NCBI GenBank assembly: GCA_903813345.2
Contig: CAIIXF020000011.1
Location: 501,001 to 565,000 of the forward strand
Length of the DNA stretch: 64,000 nt
Direction: 5' to 3'
From: Owenia fusiformis
Taxonomy: Eukaryota; Annelida; Polychaeta; Sabellida; Oweniidae
A model generated the notes under the pieces. The model made no database searches, was not told the origin of the DNA, and worked only from the letters and a program-made list of their open reading frames with translations. Positions 25,201 to 37,233 of the stretch are shown here, piece after piece (within the stretch, counting starts at the first letter, position 1; the number at the start of each line of letters is the position of its first letter). A program made the position numbers and the translations under genes.

Positions 25201-28200
25201 TTTTATGTCTCCAATTGCAAGTTATTTTGTGTTAGATAAAGTTATTTGCAAGTTGAGAAATGGTGCGCAAATAATTATATTTGGATATAGATCACATTAT
25301 GTCATGGGTCGCCTTTGAATGCAGGTGGAATTATTTTGTTTTCCTATTAATCACCCTGTATTAATTGTAAAAATTAGGTTAATTTTTTAAAGAAAATCGA
25401 GGCCCTGAGTTATACCGTCTTTTAAATTATAAGGATTATCTTTGATATTCGGTCCCGAATGGAGTATTTATAAACCCAACTTACGTAATAACTTTGATGT
25501 GCAGCTATTCACTTGCCAGATGTACCTGTAGTATGTTCCGAACTTCTTTCAGTAAATAAACATTCAAATTCCGCAGTTATGTCGTTCACAAGTGACAGAA
25601 ATTGTACTGGTCTTTTACCAATCCAAATTTTTATATTCTATTCACAGGAAAGTGTCGAAAATCTCCATGTAAAAACGAGGGGGTATGTGTGGCAGATGGA
25701 ACAGCCAGAGGGTACAGTTGCTTATGTCCCCATGGCTATTCTGGCCCAGATTGTTCCGTGAAGATCAACCCTTGCTCGTATCCGCCTAAGGTAAGAGAGG
25801 CTGAGGTAGATTAATGCCGCGAGGAGAATCTCACAGGGGATGTTTAAATCTATAAAAGTGAAAATGGACATTTCAAAACTATTGCCAAATAACCTAAGAC
25901 TGACTCAAAGCAATATCATAAAATAGTTACAACTGTTAAAATTGAAAATAGACATGTTCTGGACTGATTTGAGCAATTAATAAATAAATAATTTCTCTCA
26001 TTTTATCTCTAGCCTTTGTGCCTCTTCAATTTTCTATCATTTAAGGTTGGTTCTTGCAATGAAAATGTGACGAAATATTTCTACAGCGAACGCTACCAAA
26101 ATTGTAGGAGCTACCAATACTCGGGTAAGATATCTAAATAAAAACTACCCACCAAATGTTGAGCTACCAACACAAACTCCCATGGCAATGTTGTTGATTA
26201 GGCGTTAGTTTAGATAAACAGAATTCTACTTTACATACAGTACATGTTCTACATGACATTATATGTTCACCTTTCGGTTATTCCTAAAAAAAATTCGCAA
26301 CCAACATTGGGTAATAAAGTTAGAACACTTTGACTTATATTGTAATCTTACCCAATGACATTATCAAAGTTTGATATATGAAATTTTTTTTAATTTCAAA
26401 AAGTTATTTTTAAGGACTTTTTGTTCGTGAATTTATTTAAAACTTTGGAGGTCATATGTTTTTTATAAGCGATAATTCACACCGATGCATAGCATTCACT
26501 CATGCGTTTTTTTTGCCAAAAGAATTAAGTTCACAAATAAACGAAAAATGAACTCATTCATGCATGAAAATGGTTCAGAGAAAAATGCATTTCAAAATTT
26601 TAGTTCTCATTAGAAAACAATGGTACAATGATTTTTAAAACACAATGTATTATTCCTTTTAATCTGGTTAGACAATCAACTAATTTAGAAAAGATTAAAA
26701 TAGAAAAAATTAAACTAAAAAACGTTTTTGCCACCGGCGTAATACGATGAGGTCACTTAGGTTGCAAAATATATTTGATGTGCTTAAACATTGAAGTAGC
26801 ACATTAGATATGACATTTTATCATTTTAGCATTTTTCCAACACTTAAGGTAGTGGTAATATATTGGCAAAATATGGCTCCATATTTTAACATAGGGGCAA
26901 TTAATGGTTTGACTTACTTCGGTCCAAAGCCTTCTCTATAGACTCGAGTAAGGTTTGACCAGCTCTTACATGCAGCTCATATACATTTTATTATATCCCG
27001 ATGTTTTAGTGTATATTATAAATAAATAATTTGATTGATTTAATGAAATTGACCATGTGATGCCACAATTTGTGTTTTTTCACTTTGCAATGGCGAAATT
27101 AATTTTTAGACCTCTTGATGTACAAGTATTTTCTTCATATTTCTTCGATTTCTTCATATCGTAAAAGGTTGTGGTGGATCGGTGAATAATTTTCACACTT
27201 GGATTGATTGTCATGATGTATGTGAAGTTGGAGCGTGTTACCATAGAAACTACAACACAAGAAAAATAGCAGGCATAGAGTTAACGATCCTACAGCCACT
27301 AATAAAATGTCAAGTAAATATCTCTTCTGGCTTGTTTGTTTTTTCGTTTCTTATTTTTGTATTTGATTATGTTCATGGATTCAGTCTTTTTCTGTCATGA
27401 AATCAAAATATTGTCAAGTGATAAAAATGTAAGCAAGTTGCGGCAAAGCACTTTAGAAGAAAGAATTTTAATTTAGATTATAAAACCATAGAAGTACAAT
27501 ATCATGAATAATTTGATTTCAGAAGTTGAATATACCTACATGTCAAAACCTTGGACAGGTCCCACAATCGGACATAGAGCATGAAGTGATTTCGTTCCAT
27601 GCTGGTCAATCATGCCGAGCTGACATTTACGAATCTCCTATGGCTTGCCAACTGGGCCAAACGATGTATAAGTATGGAGAGAAGTTTAAAAGTGGTTGTG
27701 AAGGTTGTCAGTGTTTGCCAAGAGGTCACATCAAATGCAGGTAATTTCCAAAAAATTGTTTTAACTCAAAACATAGTTTCCTTAAATCTATGAGTAGTGG
27801 TGCAACTACATATTTGGCAAAATACTTTTTTTCATCTACCATGCAGTAGTTTTGCTCTAAGTTTTTAGAGTTAACTTTTATTTTGAGTAAAGTCGTCTAA
27901 AGTTTACCAACTTTAACATTTTTGCTCTGGCTAACTGCTTACAATAGGGGCTAAATGCTCGATCCTCCATAGGATGATTTATAAAGGTTATATACTGATG
28001 ATACCGGCTTTATCCCGAGGGAAATACGTTTATTTCTCGAAGTGCAACAGAAACCAAGGGCGATATTCATATTCTCCGTGTGAAAAACGTAACGTACACA
28101 TCTTTCAAACAGATATTTTACAAAACTAAACAGAATTGATGTATACAGGGTATAGAGAGTGCTGAAAAACAGTTAGGATATTTCGATTGGACTTTTTTTG

Positions 28201-31200
28201 GAATCAAACAATTTGATTTTACTTTTCAGATGTACAAAATTAGCTGTTCGCAAAGAAATCAGAAATATGTCATTACCAGAATTAAAGCGTTTCAAAAATA
28301 CCTTGACCACGATGAATAATTCAAGCCTACACACATTCATGGGGGACATGGCAAATATATACTCAACACACGTCATGCAAGCCCAGTCAACCCCCTTCTT
28401 TCTACCATGGCACAGGCTTTACTTGCGTTACATTGAGCGTAAATTACAAGAAATCAATTGTGACGTAACAATACCATATTTGGACTTCATAAGTGATAGT
28501 CGTAATCTTACTGGTATTACTTTGAAATATTTTGAATTCTTCGAAGAAAGTGATGCAAACAATGATGACTATGCAACAATGGTAAATAATGAGAGGAAAC
28601 GTGGTGGAGAGGATGCCGTAAAACAATCTAGGAACAAGGTCATAAAAAATTCAGAATATAATCTTATGAAGAACTCAGTCCCATCCTTGATTGACGTTTT
28701 ACTGATTTTACAAGAAAGAGATTATTTAAAGATGAGCAAAGGCCTACAAACCATATCAACTTACTTTCATTGGTTTTATTTCAAACATTTTGGAACAAAG
28801 TTAAACCCAACCGACCCCATTTTTCTTTTTGTTCATGCTTATATTGATAACCTCTACTGGACGTGGCAAACTGGACCATCGTTTGTTAACAACGAGCATA
28901 ACTACCCATCAACGTATATAGAGGTTCCCATGATGCCCTTCAAAACTAAACCCTATTATGTACTGAAATCGGAAGCGCAATTATGTGTCACTTATGCTCG
29001 GGGACGAACTAATTCTCAACAAGGGGGAAATGTAACATCCAAACAAAAAATGGAATTACATAATACATTATGGCGTATCCTGATTCAGCAAAAGAGAACA
29101 TTTTTGAATACTCTTAAACGAAGTTGTCATACCTTGCAACCAATTCCTGAATTTATCACCAACCAACTTTGGTTGATGGAAGCCCCTTGCCTAAAAGGTA
29201 CTTATTTAAATTGTAATAGTACTATATTTTTTTAATCAAAAGAAGCATATTTTATTCGTCTCTATGTCCGTTTCTCAATTTCAAAATTTCAGCCCAAGTA
29301 TTTTCAAATATCTACATATTTACAAATGAAGTGAGCAATAACCCTTTGTTGCTATTTTGCAGGATCTCCCAACAATAAAAACACCCAAAAGACCGAGATA
29401 CCAGGGTCTTTCAGGGAATCTTATTGTTTTGACGTGTCAATATTTACCCTGGCTATGATGTGTAATGACTCTTATGCCAAATGTAACATGAACCCATGTA
29501 TAGATGTCACTTGTGTGGCTTATCCCAAAGCTGTATGCACGATTGATTTCTGTGACAAGTGTCAGGCCAAGTGGGTGTACGTTGGCAAAGTTATAGATTG
29601 TACACCAAAGAAAGGTATCGTAAATATAAGCAAGTCTACAACGCAAATCTGAAGTAGTCTGGAACGCAACATTATACAACAAATATTACCAGACAATCGA
29701 ACATATATTTATGAAACCCCTTATGTCTCCTGAAACTATTTTATATATTTCCTCAATTTAATTTCCTCTTATTCCTCTGTGTATGAATATACCACATGTT
29801 TGTCATGCATCTCAAAATGTAAGTTCTATGTGCTTTTGTTTCAGACTACTGTAATCCCAGTCCATGCGTTAACTCGGGAACATGCATGGCTTCTAATTGG
29901 CCAGATAGACCTGATTTAGTGACGTGTAAGTGTCACGTGGGCTACCAGGGACGGTTCTGTCAGTTTGAGGCACGGCATCGGTGTACTTTACCCCTTGACA
30001 AAGGTAAAATAAAACCAAGTTAAAGTAAAAATTTGGCTGTAAACTTGGTTTCAGTTGTAATATACATGTTATTGGATTATGAGGGTCGATTCATAAGTTT
30101 TATCTTTTTTGGGTTTAAAGCGATTGAAATGTTGAGGGACTCATTGAGGTCCCTCATCTCATCAATTAATGGAAGGATTTCAACACAGGTATACATCTGT
30201 ATTTATATTTTTACTGAGGAGGGCAGCTTAAAATGGGAACTAATTTTCAAGCTTTTACATATGCCTTATTGGCTATGGCCCGACTATTAATTGGAAACGT
30301 GCTTGCATCAAAGTCGTTAGTTACTTACCAGTAATTCGTAATGATTTCTTTCACGTTTACATCCAGGAGAGCCTTGTAATTCCACCATGCTTCTCCGTTG
30401 GTATCACAATTCAGAAACCAACAAGTGTGAGAAATTTTCCTACAATGGCTGCTATGGCAACAGCAACAATTTCCCTAGTTTTAATGCCTGTCGTGCAAGG
30501 TGCTTCATTGGAGCATGTTGCTATAGAAACGCAAAGAGACAGGATGTGACGTATGGATATGACCCAGAAGGATATGACAGGTATGTTACATTTTGTGATA
30601 CTTTGAACGTTTTATTTTTGTTCGATGCTCTTTTTATGATTTCTGTAAAATAAAGGGATAATATCTGTAATACTGATCCTAAATTATCCAAAAGGTTTTG
30701 CACCCATAATGATTTTTTTTCATATCAATAGGCATTGACATTTTGGTTTCATTTTATGCGAGACATATCACCAAGCATGCTTAATTAAATGTTGATGTGA
30801 TGTGCATACCAATTCCAGGTATGGTTTTGACATTGAAGGCAATGGGAAAGAATCTGACCATTTGCAGACTTTAAACAACTCCATGAAATACACCAAAGGA
30901 AGATTTGATATAAATGGATACGATTGGAGAGGTAGAACACACAGTATTTATAAATAAGTCATCTTTCATTTTATTCCCTTGAATTTGCTGATTTTTCAAT
31001 GTTGTCATTTATATTTCAAGACAATAATTACTGTTTTTGATTTGAATGTATTTTTTAAAACAAATCAGTTTATATTGAAGACACATTTACCTAGCCTTCT
31101 CATTAACATAATGTGAGAAAGTAGATTGAAAATAAGTGTTTTTTCTTTTTCAGGATATGACGTCAATGGGTTAAACATAAATGGTTTAGATCGCCATGGC

Positions 31201-34200
31201 TACAACAAAAACGGCTACCATCGTGCGACAGGATTTGACAGGAAGGGATTCAATGATTTTGGTGAATTTGACGGAATTATTGACTTTGGGGAAAATGGCT
31301 TTGACACCGAAGGTTTTGACAGGTAGGACAAGCAATAAGGTTTTACAAAATGAATAATTGATTTTATTTTAACTACCAAGTGAAGCAGAAAACTATAATA
31401 ATTTGGCTTTCTCTATTAGATCTTTAGTAACAATTTGTTGTTCGTCAAAACTTCAAAATCATATTTTCCTTGAGACTACCATATTCGAAATCAGCATTAT
31501 ATAACGAGTTTTAAATCAGCATGTTTTGATAATCATTTTTTAAATATTCACATTGTTTAGAGCAGGTTTTGATTGCCATGGAAATGACGTGCATAACTTG
31601 AATCATGATGGGACAGTAGCAGGCTTTATTTATGAGTGTCGTGCCATGACGTATGCGAACTGCCAGAGAGTGGAAGAGAGTGATTATTATGGGATGGCTG
31701 AAGTTGTAAAATGGACTCCAGGAAAGCGTTGCCATGAGATACACTGTGAGGAGTCATGTGGATGCTATCTCGGCGGTCAGTCTTACAGGTTACTGTTTTT
31801 TCTAATTTAGTATTTCCTTACTTTACTTTTTTCTTTTGTCTTGATTTTGTTTCCACATTCCAATTTTTTTAATCTCTTGAATCAGATTTTTCATAGTCGT
31901 CTGTTGTATTTCTATAGTTTTTTGATATATGAAATGATTCACAATCTCGCAACACCTTTAAATGCGATATAAAAAATATTTATTGTAGAGATTGATCAGT
32001 TTACATTTTATTTTTTAGTCTTGGGGAAGAGTTCACTACAAATTGTCAAACGTGTAAATGTAATTGGGACGGTTCGCTGGAATGCACATGTACACACATT
32101 ACAACTAGACAATCCATCCATACTATTCCTTATGAGGAACTTATGAAATATCAAAATGCAATTAAAACATTAGCTGCTAATGTTACATCAAATAAATGGC
32201 TTGAATTTGCCGAGTTGCACTCTAAGTTCATTCCACAGGCCTATGGAAATGATGGGTTCTTACCATGGAATAGACTATTCTTACGTCACGTTGAAACTGA
32301 TCTTCAGAAAATTGATTGTCAAATTAGTATACCGTATTTTGATTGGACGATTGATGTTGGAGCTCTAAACACATCCATTGTCTGGTCGGGAAACTATTTT
32401 GGAGGAAATGGGCATGGAACTGAAGGTTGTGTCATGTATCATCCTTTTAAACATCACATCCAATGGGCACCATGCCTAAGACGGAACTTTGATGACCGCA
32501 TTAAGCTACCTGATGCAGTTGCCATGGAAATTGTAACAAGGGAGACTAATTATACAAAATTTAGACTCCAACTTGAGGCTGCCTCTGCTCTATTTCACAA
32601 CTGGGTTGGTGGTCACATGAAAACAGAATTCAGTCCTTATGACCCAATATTTCTATCCCATCATGCATATCTAGATAAATTATGGGATAGTTGGGAGAGA
32701 AATAATCGAGATCCAAGAATGTTTTATCCCTCCCAAAAGCGCTATGTTCCACTGGAACCATTTAAGCTTGCACCCGACTCAGTTTTCAACAGCCAAAGAT
32801 CAACGTGCGCACAATACAAAGAGATTCATGGAAACTGTGAACGGAAACCATACATTCAACTACAAGCATCTAAGACCAAACCCAATATTAGTGATGAAGA
32901 CGATGATGTCAGTGTGAGAAATGACACCATAAGTATTAATGATATTCACGGTCGGGATGTATTTGGCTATGATGTAGAAGGTTATGATATAGCAGGGTAT
33001 AGCCGTGATGGGGAATATAAATCTAGCGTCTACAAAATTGAAAGCCATGAAAATTTAAGGGAACACACTGATGATAGTAGCATTGAAGCTAAAGTTAATA
33101 CTCAATCTATCAGTGAGAAATGCCTCTATATAAGGACATTCCTAGATCTGCAAAAGCAATTAAGAAAGTGTACCTTGTCGATGTTAATGAAGATAAAGCG
33201 AATATGTGAGCGACAAAGCAACATTCCTAATCAGTGGATCAAATATTATTGGCTGTTCAGACATCAGCAGGTAAATAACAATTATGCGTGTATCAATAAA
33301 ATACTAATATACCATTTTATATTGTTCCTGTTTCCCTGTATAGTATTAGTAAGCTTTAGGTAGAGAAAAATGAAGCATCAATAAAAAAGTAAATTATTTA
33401 ATCTTTTGCTGTTATTTAATCAAAATATGTAATGACGTTTGTCAGTAATTGTCCTGTGTTTTTTATATTGTGGGTATTGTTTCTGATGTACACATTTTTA
33501 TATGTGAGGTCAGTGTTTGAGGTGTTGAGATCTGTTATGCAACATGGTTGTGATTTTGCTTCTTATTGTATCTTAAATGTTTATAGCCAGATTGTTCATG
33601 TCCTTGAATATATATTACTTTTTATTTTCAGGTGAACCTTCTAAAGGAAATATCAAACGATATTCAGAATAGACTCAAACAAAACCTCACCGTACCCCCG
33701 GAGATGTCAACTGAGTCCACTTCGAGTAACAATGAAATGGACAAGAGGTGATACAGAATATCTTGACTTTTTCCTATTTTTGTTTTCTTTTGTACTGCTT
33801 CATAGACATCTAGGTCAACCTGCTGTTATATTTATGTCCATGATTTACAAGGGTGTGTATTGTTGTTTGATGTTTTTAACTGTGTTGTTCTTTAAATTGA
33901 TTGTTTTTAAATTGTATCAAATGTGAAATGCTATCTAGGTTCTGTTTCGAGAGCAAACACCTCAGAAACAGCCATATTACCCATCCAGACTGCCCAGACG
34001 AAGCATGCATTGATGCAATCTGTCCGAATCAACCCAGAGCCAAATGCAAAGTGATCAAACAACATGGGGAATGTCAGGCAACTTGGTACAATGAGACAAA
34101 CGCTCGGAAAGTCGTCAACTGCACCAAACGTAAGGGTGGTCAGTTTGTTTATAGAACTCAATGTTGGTTAACCTTATTTTCATGTGCTTAATTCATTAAA

Positions 34201-36789
34201 ATTGTTACATTTAAATGAAGATAGATTAAAAATAGATTTTGTTAAACTATCTCAATGATCTCAAATGCATTTCAGAGTGTTCTTTGGACAATTACAGAAG
34301 TGAAGACTCAAAGGGGTTCCCCTGTCACTATTGTACATGTACAGATGGAGTTGTAGAATGTGTAAAGAGACGTTGCCCTACTCCTCGCTGTGAATACCCT
34401 GCAAGACTACCTGCTCAATGTTGTCTGACGTGTTACAGTAAGTGATTCATGTATGGGGTTTTGACCAGGATTATACATTTCAGGGAAAATGATAATATAT
34501 TATAGAAAATTGCAAAATTAAAGCATATAGTTCTGATTAGTATTTTATTTAACTTTGCTAGACAAAGTGTGTCCAATTCAAGCTAATTAAAAGACAGTAT
34601 TTCAAATAATTGCATTGCCAAGACACGAGCTGCCGCACTTATTCAAAGGTCTGGAAACAAAACATGAGTTGATTAAATCATCCACTATGCAATGAGCCCT
34701 GGGCGTGAATCTATTGGTAACCTGTACTTCAATTAATGTTTTAAAAGGCTGTGAGTACAATGATACCATATATGGTCATGGTGATGAAATTAAAGTACCC
34801 GATCGACCCTGTGATTTCTGTCGATGTAATGCTGGAAATCTTTACTGTATTCCACAACCTTGTCCAAGGTGTCAAAGTCAAGCGGCTTCTAGTCCAAAAA
34901 CTTCAAGTTTAAAATGCTGCCCTAACTGTGCAGATTGTAATGGACACAAAAATGGAACAACCTGGTACGCCAGTCCATGCAAAACATGCACTTGCTTGGT
35001 GAGTACATAGTATCCTAATAACATCTTACACCTGTCCATGCAAAACTTGCATTTGTGTTATCATTATAGTAATGAAAAAATGTGGTACGTCAGTCCATGC
35101 AAAACTTGTACTTGTCTGGTGATTCTGTAGTATTGTAACAACCTCTTACACCAGTCCATGCAAAACTTGCATTTGTCTTGACCGCTCACCTGATACTCAA
35201 GTCCATGAAAAACATGCACTTGTTTGGTGAGTGCATAGTTATGTTACAATCTGTTCTTCAGACCATAAAACATGCACTTGTCTAGTGAGTACATAGTATC
35301 GTAACAACAGCTTACATCAGTCCATGCAAAAATTGCACTTGTCTGGTGAGTTCATAGTTATGCTACAATCTGTTCTTCATACCATAAAACATGCACTTGT
35401 GTGGTGAATACAGAGTAATGGAACAACCTGGTACGGAACAAAGCAAGCCTTAGCAGTCCATTATAAGACTATAAACATTAACACTTAATTTTTCATTATT
35501 TCAGAATGGAGTTGAGAAATGTAAGAAGAAAATCTGCCCTAATCCTTTGTGCTCTCATCCAGCTAAAAACAAGCATAAATGCTGTCCTGAATGTCTGGGT
35601 AAGAGTTCATGTTGCGTAGTAGAAATTAAAATGCTTTTCTTTTCATGTCACAAAGATTATTCGCTATTGTTACCTTTTTAATCTTCTTTTAAACTTACTT
35701 TTGTAATTGCAGTATTGACAGTAATACATTTCTAACATCATATTCAATTAACAAAATAAAATACTCGGAAATTATGCATCGATTTTTCAATTATCTTCAA
35801 TTATAGGTTGTAGTCTTCAACAGAAAATATTCCGCAATCGGGAAAAATTCTTGAAGCATAACTCCCCGTGTGACGTGTGTCTATGCAGTCAGGGCAATAT
35901 AACATGCGAGAGACGAACATGTCCCCGGGGAAAGTGCCAGCACCCAGCTGTCCCTCGGGGACGGTGTTGTCCTCAGTGTAGAGGCAAGTAATGGGAGATG
36001 TTGGGATATCAACATTAAGCTTGCACCCGTGTTATATAAAATTACCTTTTATAGTAAGGTAGTAGGTAGTAGGTAATTTTAATAACGTAATATCTTGCGG
36101 TATCTACGGTATACCTTTTTAATGTTTAGATTAGGTAATTTTAACTTTAAAATGATTTATTCTATTGGATAATTTTACATCACACTGGTGAAGCTTATGG
36201 TACATCATTCATATAATTGCAAATAAACAACAAATATCCATGTGTTATATTAGCCTATATAGGCTTGCAAATAAATTAGTAATCTATGTCATCTATGTAA
36301 TCTATAAACTCCCGTTTATGCAATAATTATTCTCTATGTGTTGATCTCTGCTGTTTATATTACTGTTCCACATAGGTAGCCATCGTCTACATTTGCACCA
36401 ATGATTGTTGCTTATAACACATGATAAATACTAGAATAAACACCAAATAAACACTAGAATAATCTGTTACAAAAAGCAAAACTCACCATTTGATACAGTC
36501 GGACAGACTATTCACTGTAATAAAAATGTATATTTTTGAATCTAGAAACTAACTATATTAATGGACTAGATTACTTAAAATTCTTACATACGATGTAACA
36601 GGAAAGAAAATCCTCTTGATTTATTTATTTTTATTTGTATATTCCCGCTTCATCATTTCAGATTGTTACTATGAAGGCAGATTCTACAAAAATGGTTCTG
36701 AATTCGCTCACCCAGTAGATGTCTGTAAAAGATGTCGCTGTAAATCAGGGTCCGTGAGATGTAAGCTTGATTGCCAGCCTCAGGAATAA
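22280..36789 (+). CDS. Secreted mosaic protein: coiled coil, VWC, EGF, Kunitz, two degenerate tyrosinase domains, VWC tail; 23 exons, 1833 aa
   Basis: Exons: 22280-22427, 22714-22826, 24212-24343, 25092-25140, 25648-25790, 26046-26124, 27168-27313, 27523-27740, 28230-29197, 29363-29614, 29845-30003, 30367-30580, 30819-30931, 31154-31322, 31561-31788, 32019-33270, 33632-33747, 33939-34129, 34276-34437, 34748-34998, 35505-35598, 35807-35983, 36662-36789. Phases agree at all 22 junctions and the sum is 1834 codons with the stop. A signal peptide follows the Met cluster at 22280. Order by residue: coiled coil 55-98, VWC 101-147, EGF 148-186, Kunitz 189-240, VWC-like to 342, tyrosinase 343-600, Cys module 690-749, EGF 750-790, Kunitz 793-850, pentapeptide repeats 860-985, VWC-like 990-1060, tyrosinase 1060-1330, Cys module about 1510-1563, five VWC units 1564-1833. 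It is probably an oligomeric matrix or cuticle/shell-type protein. The start is inferred; Met codons at 22280, 22283 and 22289 are all possible. Confidence 0.9.
22905..23695. repeat. Imperfect inverted repeat in intron 2 of the tyrosinase mosaic
   Basis: TGTTTCATTTTTCAAGCATG and TCAGATCACAACGGCC on the left match, inverted, GGCCGTTGTGATCC and TGATACATGAAACACC on the right (23637-23680). A second left copy, beginning at 23041, repeats the unit directly. Inner arms (GTTTTCCATTGAAAAGTGG near 23490 and its complement near 23190) pair as well. It looks like a fold-back or MITE-type element. Confidence 0.65.
24001..24163. mobile_element. Fold-back MITE in intron 2
   Basis: The ends TTCGCGAATGCAACTAACGC and GCGTTAGATGCATTCGCGAA are inverted copies. 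Inside, CGGCTACCGGATTAAAC pairs with AATCCGGTAGCCG, and TCATTTAAATATGA pairs with TCATATTTAAATGA. Related copies lie near 47290-47745. There is no ORF. Confidence 0.75.
25648..27313 (+). other. First EGF and Kunitz domains
   Basis: The EGF exon carries CRKSPCKNEGVC, then CLCPHGYSGPDC. The Kunitz domain is split over exons 5, 6 and 7. Its cysteine spacing is 8, 15, 7, 12 and 3 residues (from CSYPPKVGSC to CHDVC), exactly the BPTI pattern. The P1-like position after the second cysteine-side loop is not a clear Lys/Arg, so inhibition of trypsin-like proteases is not assured. Confidence 0.9.
28230..29197 (+). other. Tyrosinase domain 1 exon (copper site incomplete)
   Basis: The 968-bp exon 9 encodes FFLPWHRLYLRYIERKL and DPIFLFVHAYIDNLYWTW, the CuA and CuB signatures of type-3 copper proteins. 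Against the bacterial and animal consensus, CuA keeps the first and third His (STH, PWH), but the second His, nine residues before PWH, is Gln. In CuB the first His of HxxxH is Ser (STYFH), while the second and third are kept. Four of six ligands remain, so normal dicopper chemistry is doubtful. A helical tail after the domain is shared with domain 2. Confidence 0.85.
29845..30580 (+). other. Second EGF and Kunitz domains
   Basis: Exon 11 encodes an EGF unit (CNPSPCVNSGTC, CKCHVGYQGRFC) and exon 12 completes a Kunitz unit with spacings 9, 16, 7, 12 and 3, one residue longer than standard in the first two loops. It is followed by GACCYRN, matching GACYHRN after the first Kunitz domain. This shows that the two halves of the protein arose by internal duplication. 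Confidence 0.85.
30535..31575 (+). other. GYD-type pentapeptide repeat segment (exons 12 to 15)
   Basis: Residues near 860-975 repeat the five-residue pattern G-[YFL]-[DN]-x-x: for example YGYDPEGYDRYGFDIEG, RFDINGYDWRGYDVNG and ENGFDTEGFDRAGFD. Exons 12, 13, 14 and 15 all share this frame. A shorter block of the same type (GRDVFGYDVEGYDIAGY) follows the second tyrosinase domain near 32951-33003. The segment is acidic and Gly/Tyr/Asp-rich. Possible roles are an elastic linker, a calcium-binding stretch or a cross-linking substrate; none is shown by the sequence. Confidence 0.8.
32019..33270 (+). other. Tyrosinase domain 2 exon (copper site degenerate)
   Basis: The 1252-bp exon 16 opens with the end of a VWC-like unit (CQTCKCNWDGSLECTC), then a tyrosinase domain with GFLPWNRLFLRHVE, IPYFDWTID and DPIFLSHHAYLDKLWDSW. 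CuA keeps only the first His (AELHSKF). The second is Tyr (TAT) and the third Asn (AAT in PWN), each one base from a His codon. CuB lacks its first His (Ser) and keeps the FHNWVGG and HH ligands. Three of six ligands remain. A helical tail at 33110-33270 resembles that after domain 1. Confidence 0.85.
34960..35425 (+). repeat. Tandem copies of the exon 20 end and its donor site
   Basis: The true exon 20 ends CCATGCAAAACATGCACTTG with the donor GTGAGT at 34999. Downstream the same stretch (CAGTCCATGCAAAACTTGCA and CTTGTCTGGTGAGTACATAG) recurs about seven times at roughly 55-65 bp spacing up to 35425. Several copies keep an intact GTGAGT. They lie wholly in intron 20, before exon 21 at 35505. 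Confidence 0.75.
35984..36661 (+). other. GC-AG intron 22 of the tyrosinase mosaic
   Basis: Exon 22 ends at 35983 and is followed by GCAAGTAATG. No GT donor keeps the frame, while GAG|GCAAGT matches the GC-donor consensus well. Joined to the acceptor ATTTCAG at 36661, it gives an in-frame CxxCRDCYYEGRFY linking two VWC units. If the intron is retained, reading continues as R-G-K and stops at TAA within the donor. Confidence 0.8.
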
Positions 36790-37233
36790 TTCCCCAAATT
36801 TCTTCTAGAAACCTAGGTAAATGATGAGTATATTTATAGGGTTATATTTCCTTTATATTGATGATGATACAGTTCCAAAAAGTATCTTTATACAGACATT
36901 GTGTTTAAACTGTAAATTGACTTCATGAACACCTTATATATCACATAACTAAATGTGGACGATATTTTTCAGATCATTCAGCACCTGTTTCTACAAGGAA
37001 ATAATATCTTTATGGCAAAGTAGTACATATGTACATATTATGTTACAAGAAAGTGACAACAAATGCCTAGTCTGCCAATTTACTTATAGGATTAAAATGT
37101 AATTTGAAAGCATGGCCATTCATTAACATCCTGTGAAGGGACGACGATTGATGCATGATACATGTACAGTTATTATGCAACTGAAAGTGTTGTCAGAGTA
37201 GGATGTTCGAGTGCTAATCTCAATGAAGGTACC

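Larger units (their letters stand above)
34276..36789 (+). other. C-terminal VWC repeat tail
   Basis: Exons 19-23 encode five VWC units with the CxxCxC...C...CC..C pattern, such as PCHYCTCTDGVVEC followed by QCCLTC, and PCDVCLCSQGNITC followed by RCCPQC. The third unit is split between exons 20 and 21. The last (exon 23) stops after its first half, at CQPQE, without the final CCxxC. VWC arrays of this kind usually bind growth factors or other matrix proteins. Confidence 0.85.

Noticed and set aside
29363-29614. Possible separate gene starting at exon 10
   Set aside because: Phase-1 joins to exons 9 and 11 and the matching Cys module after the second tyrosinase domain place it inside the mosaic gene.
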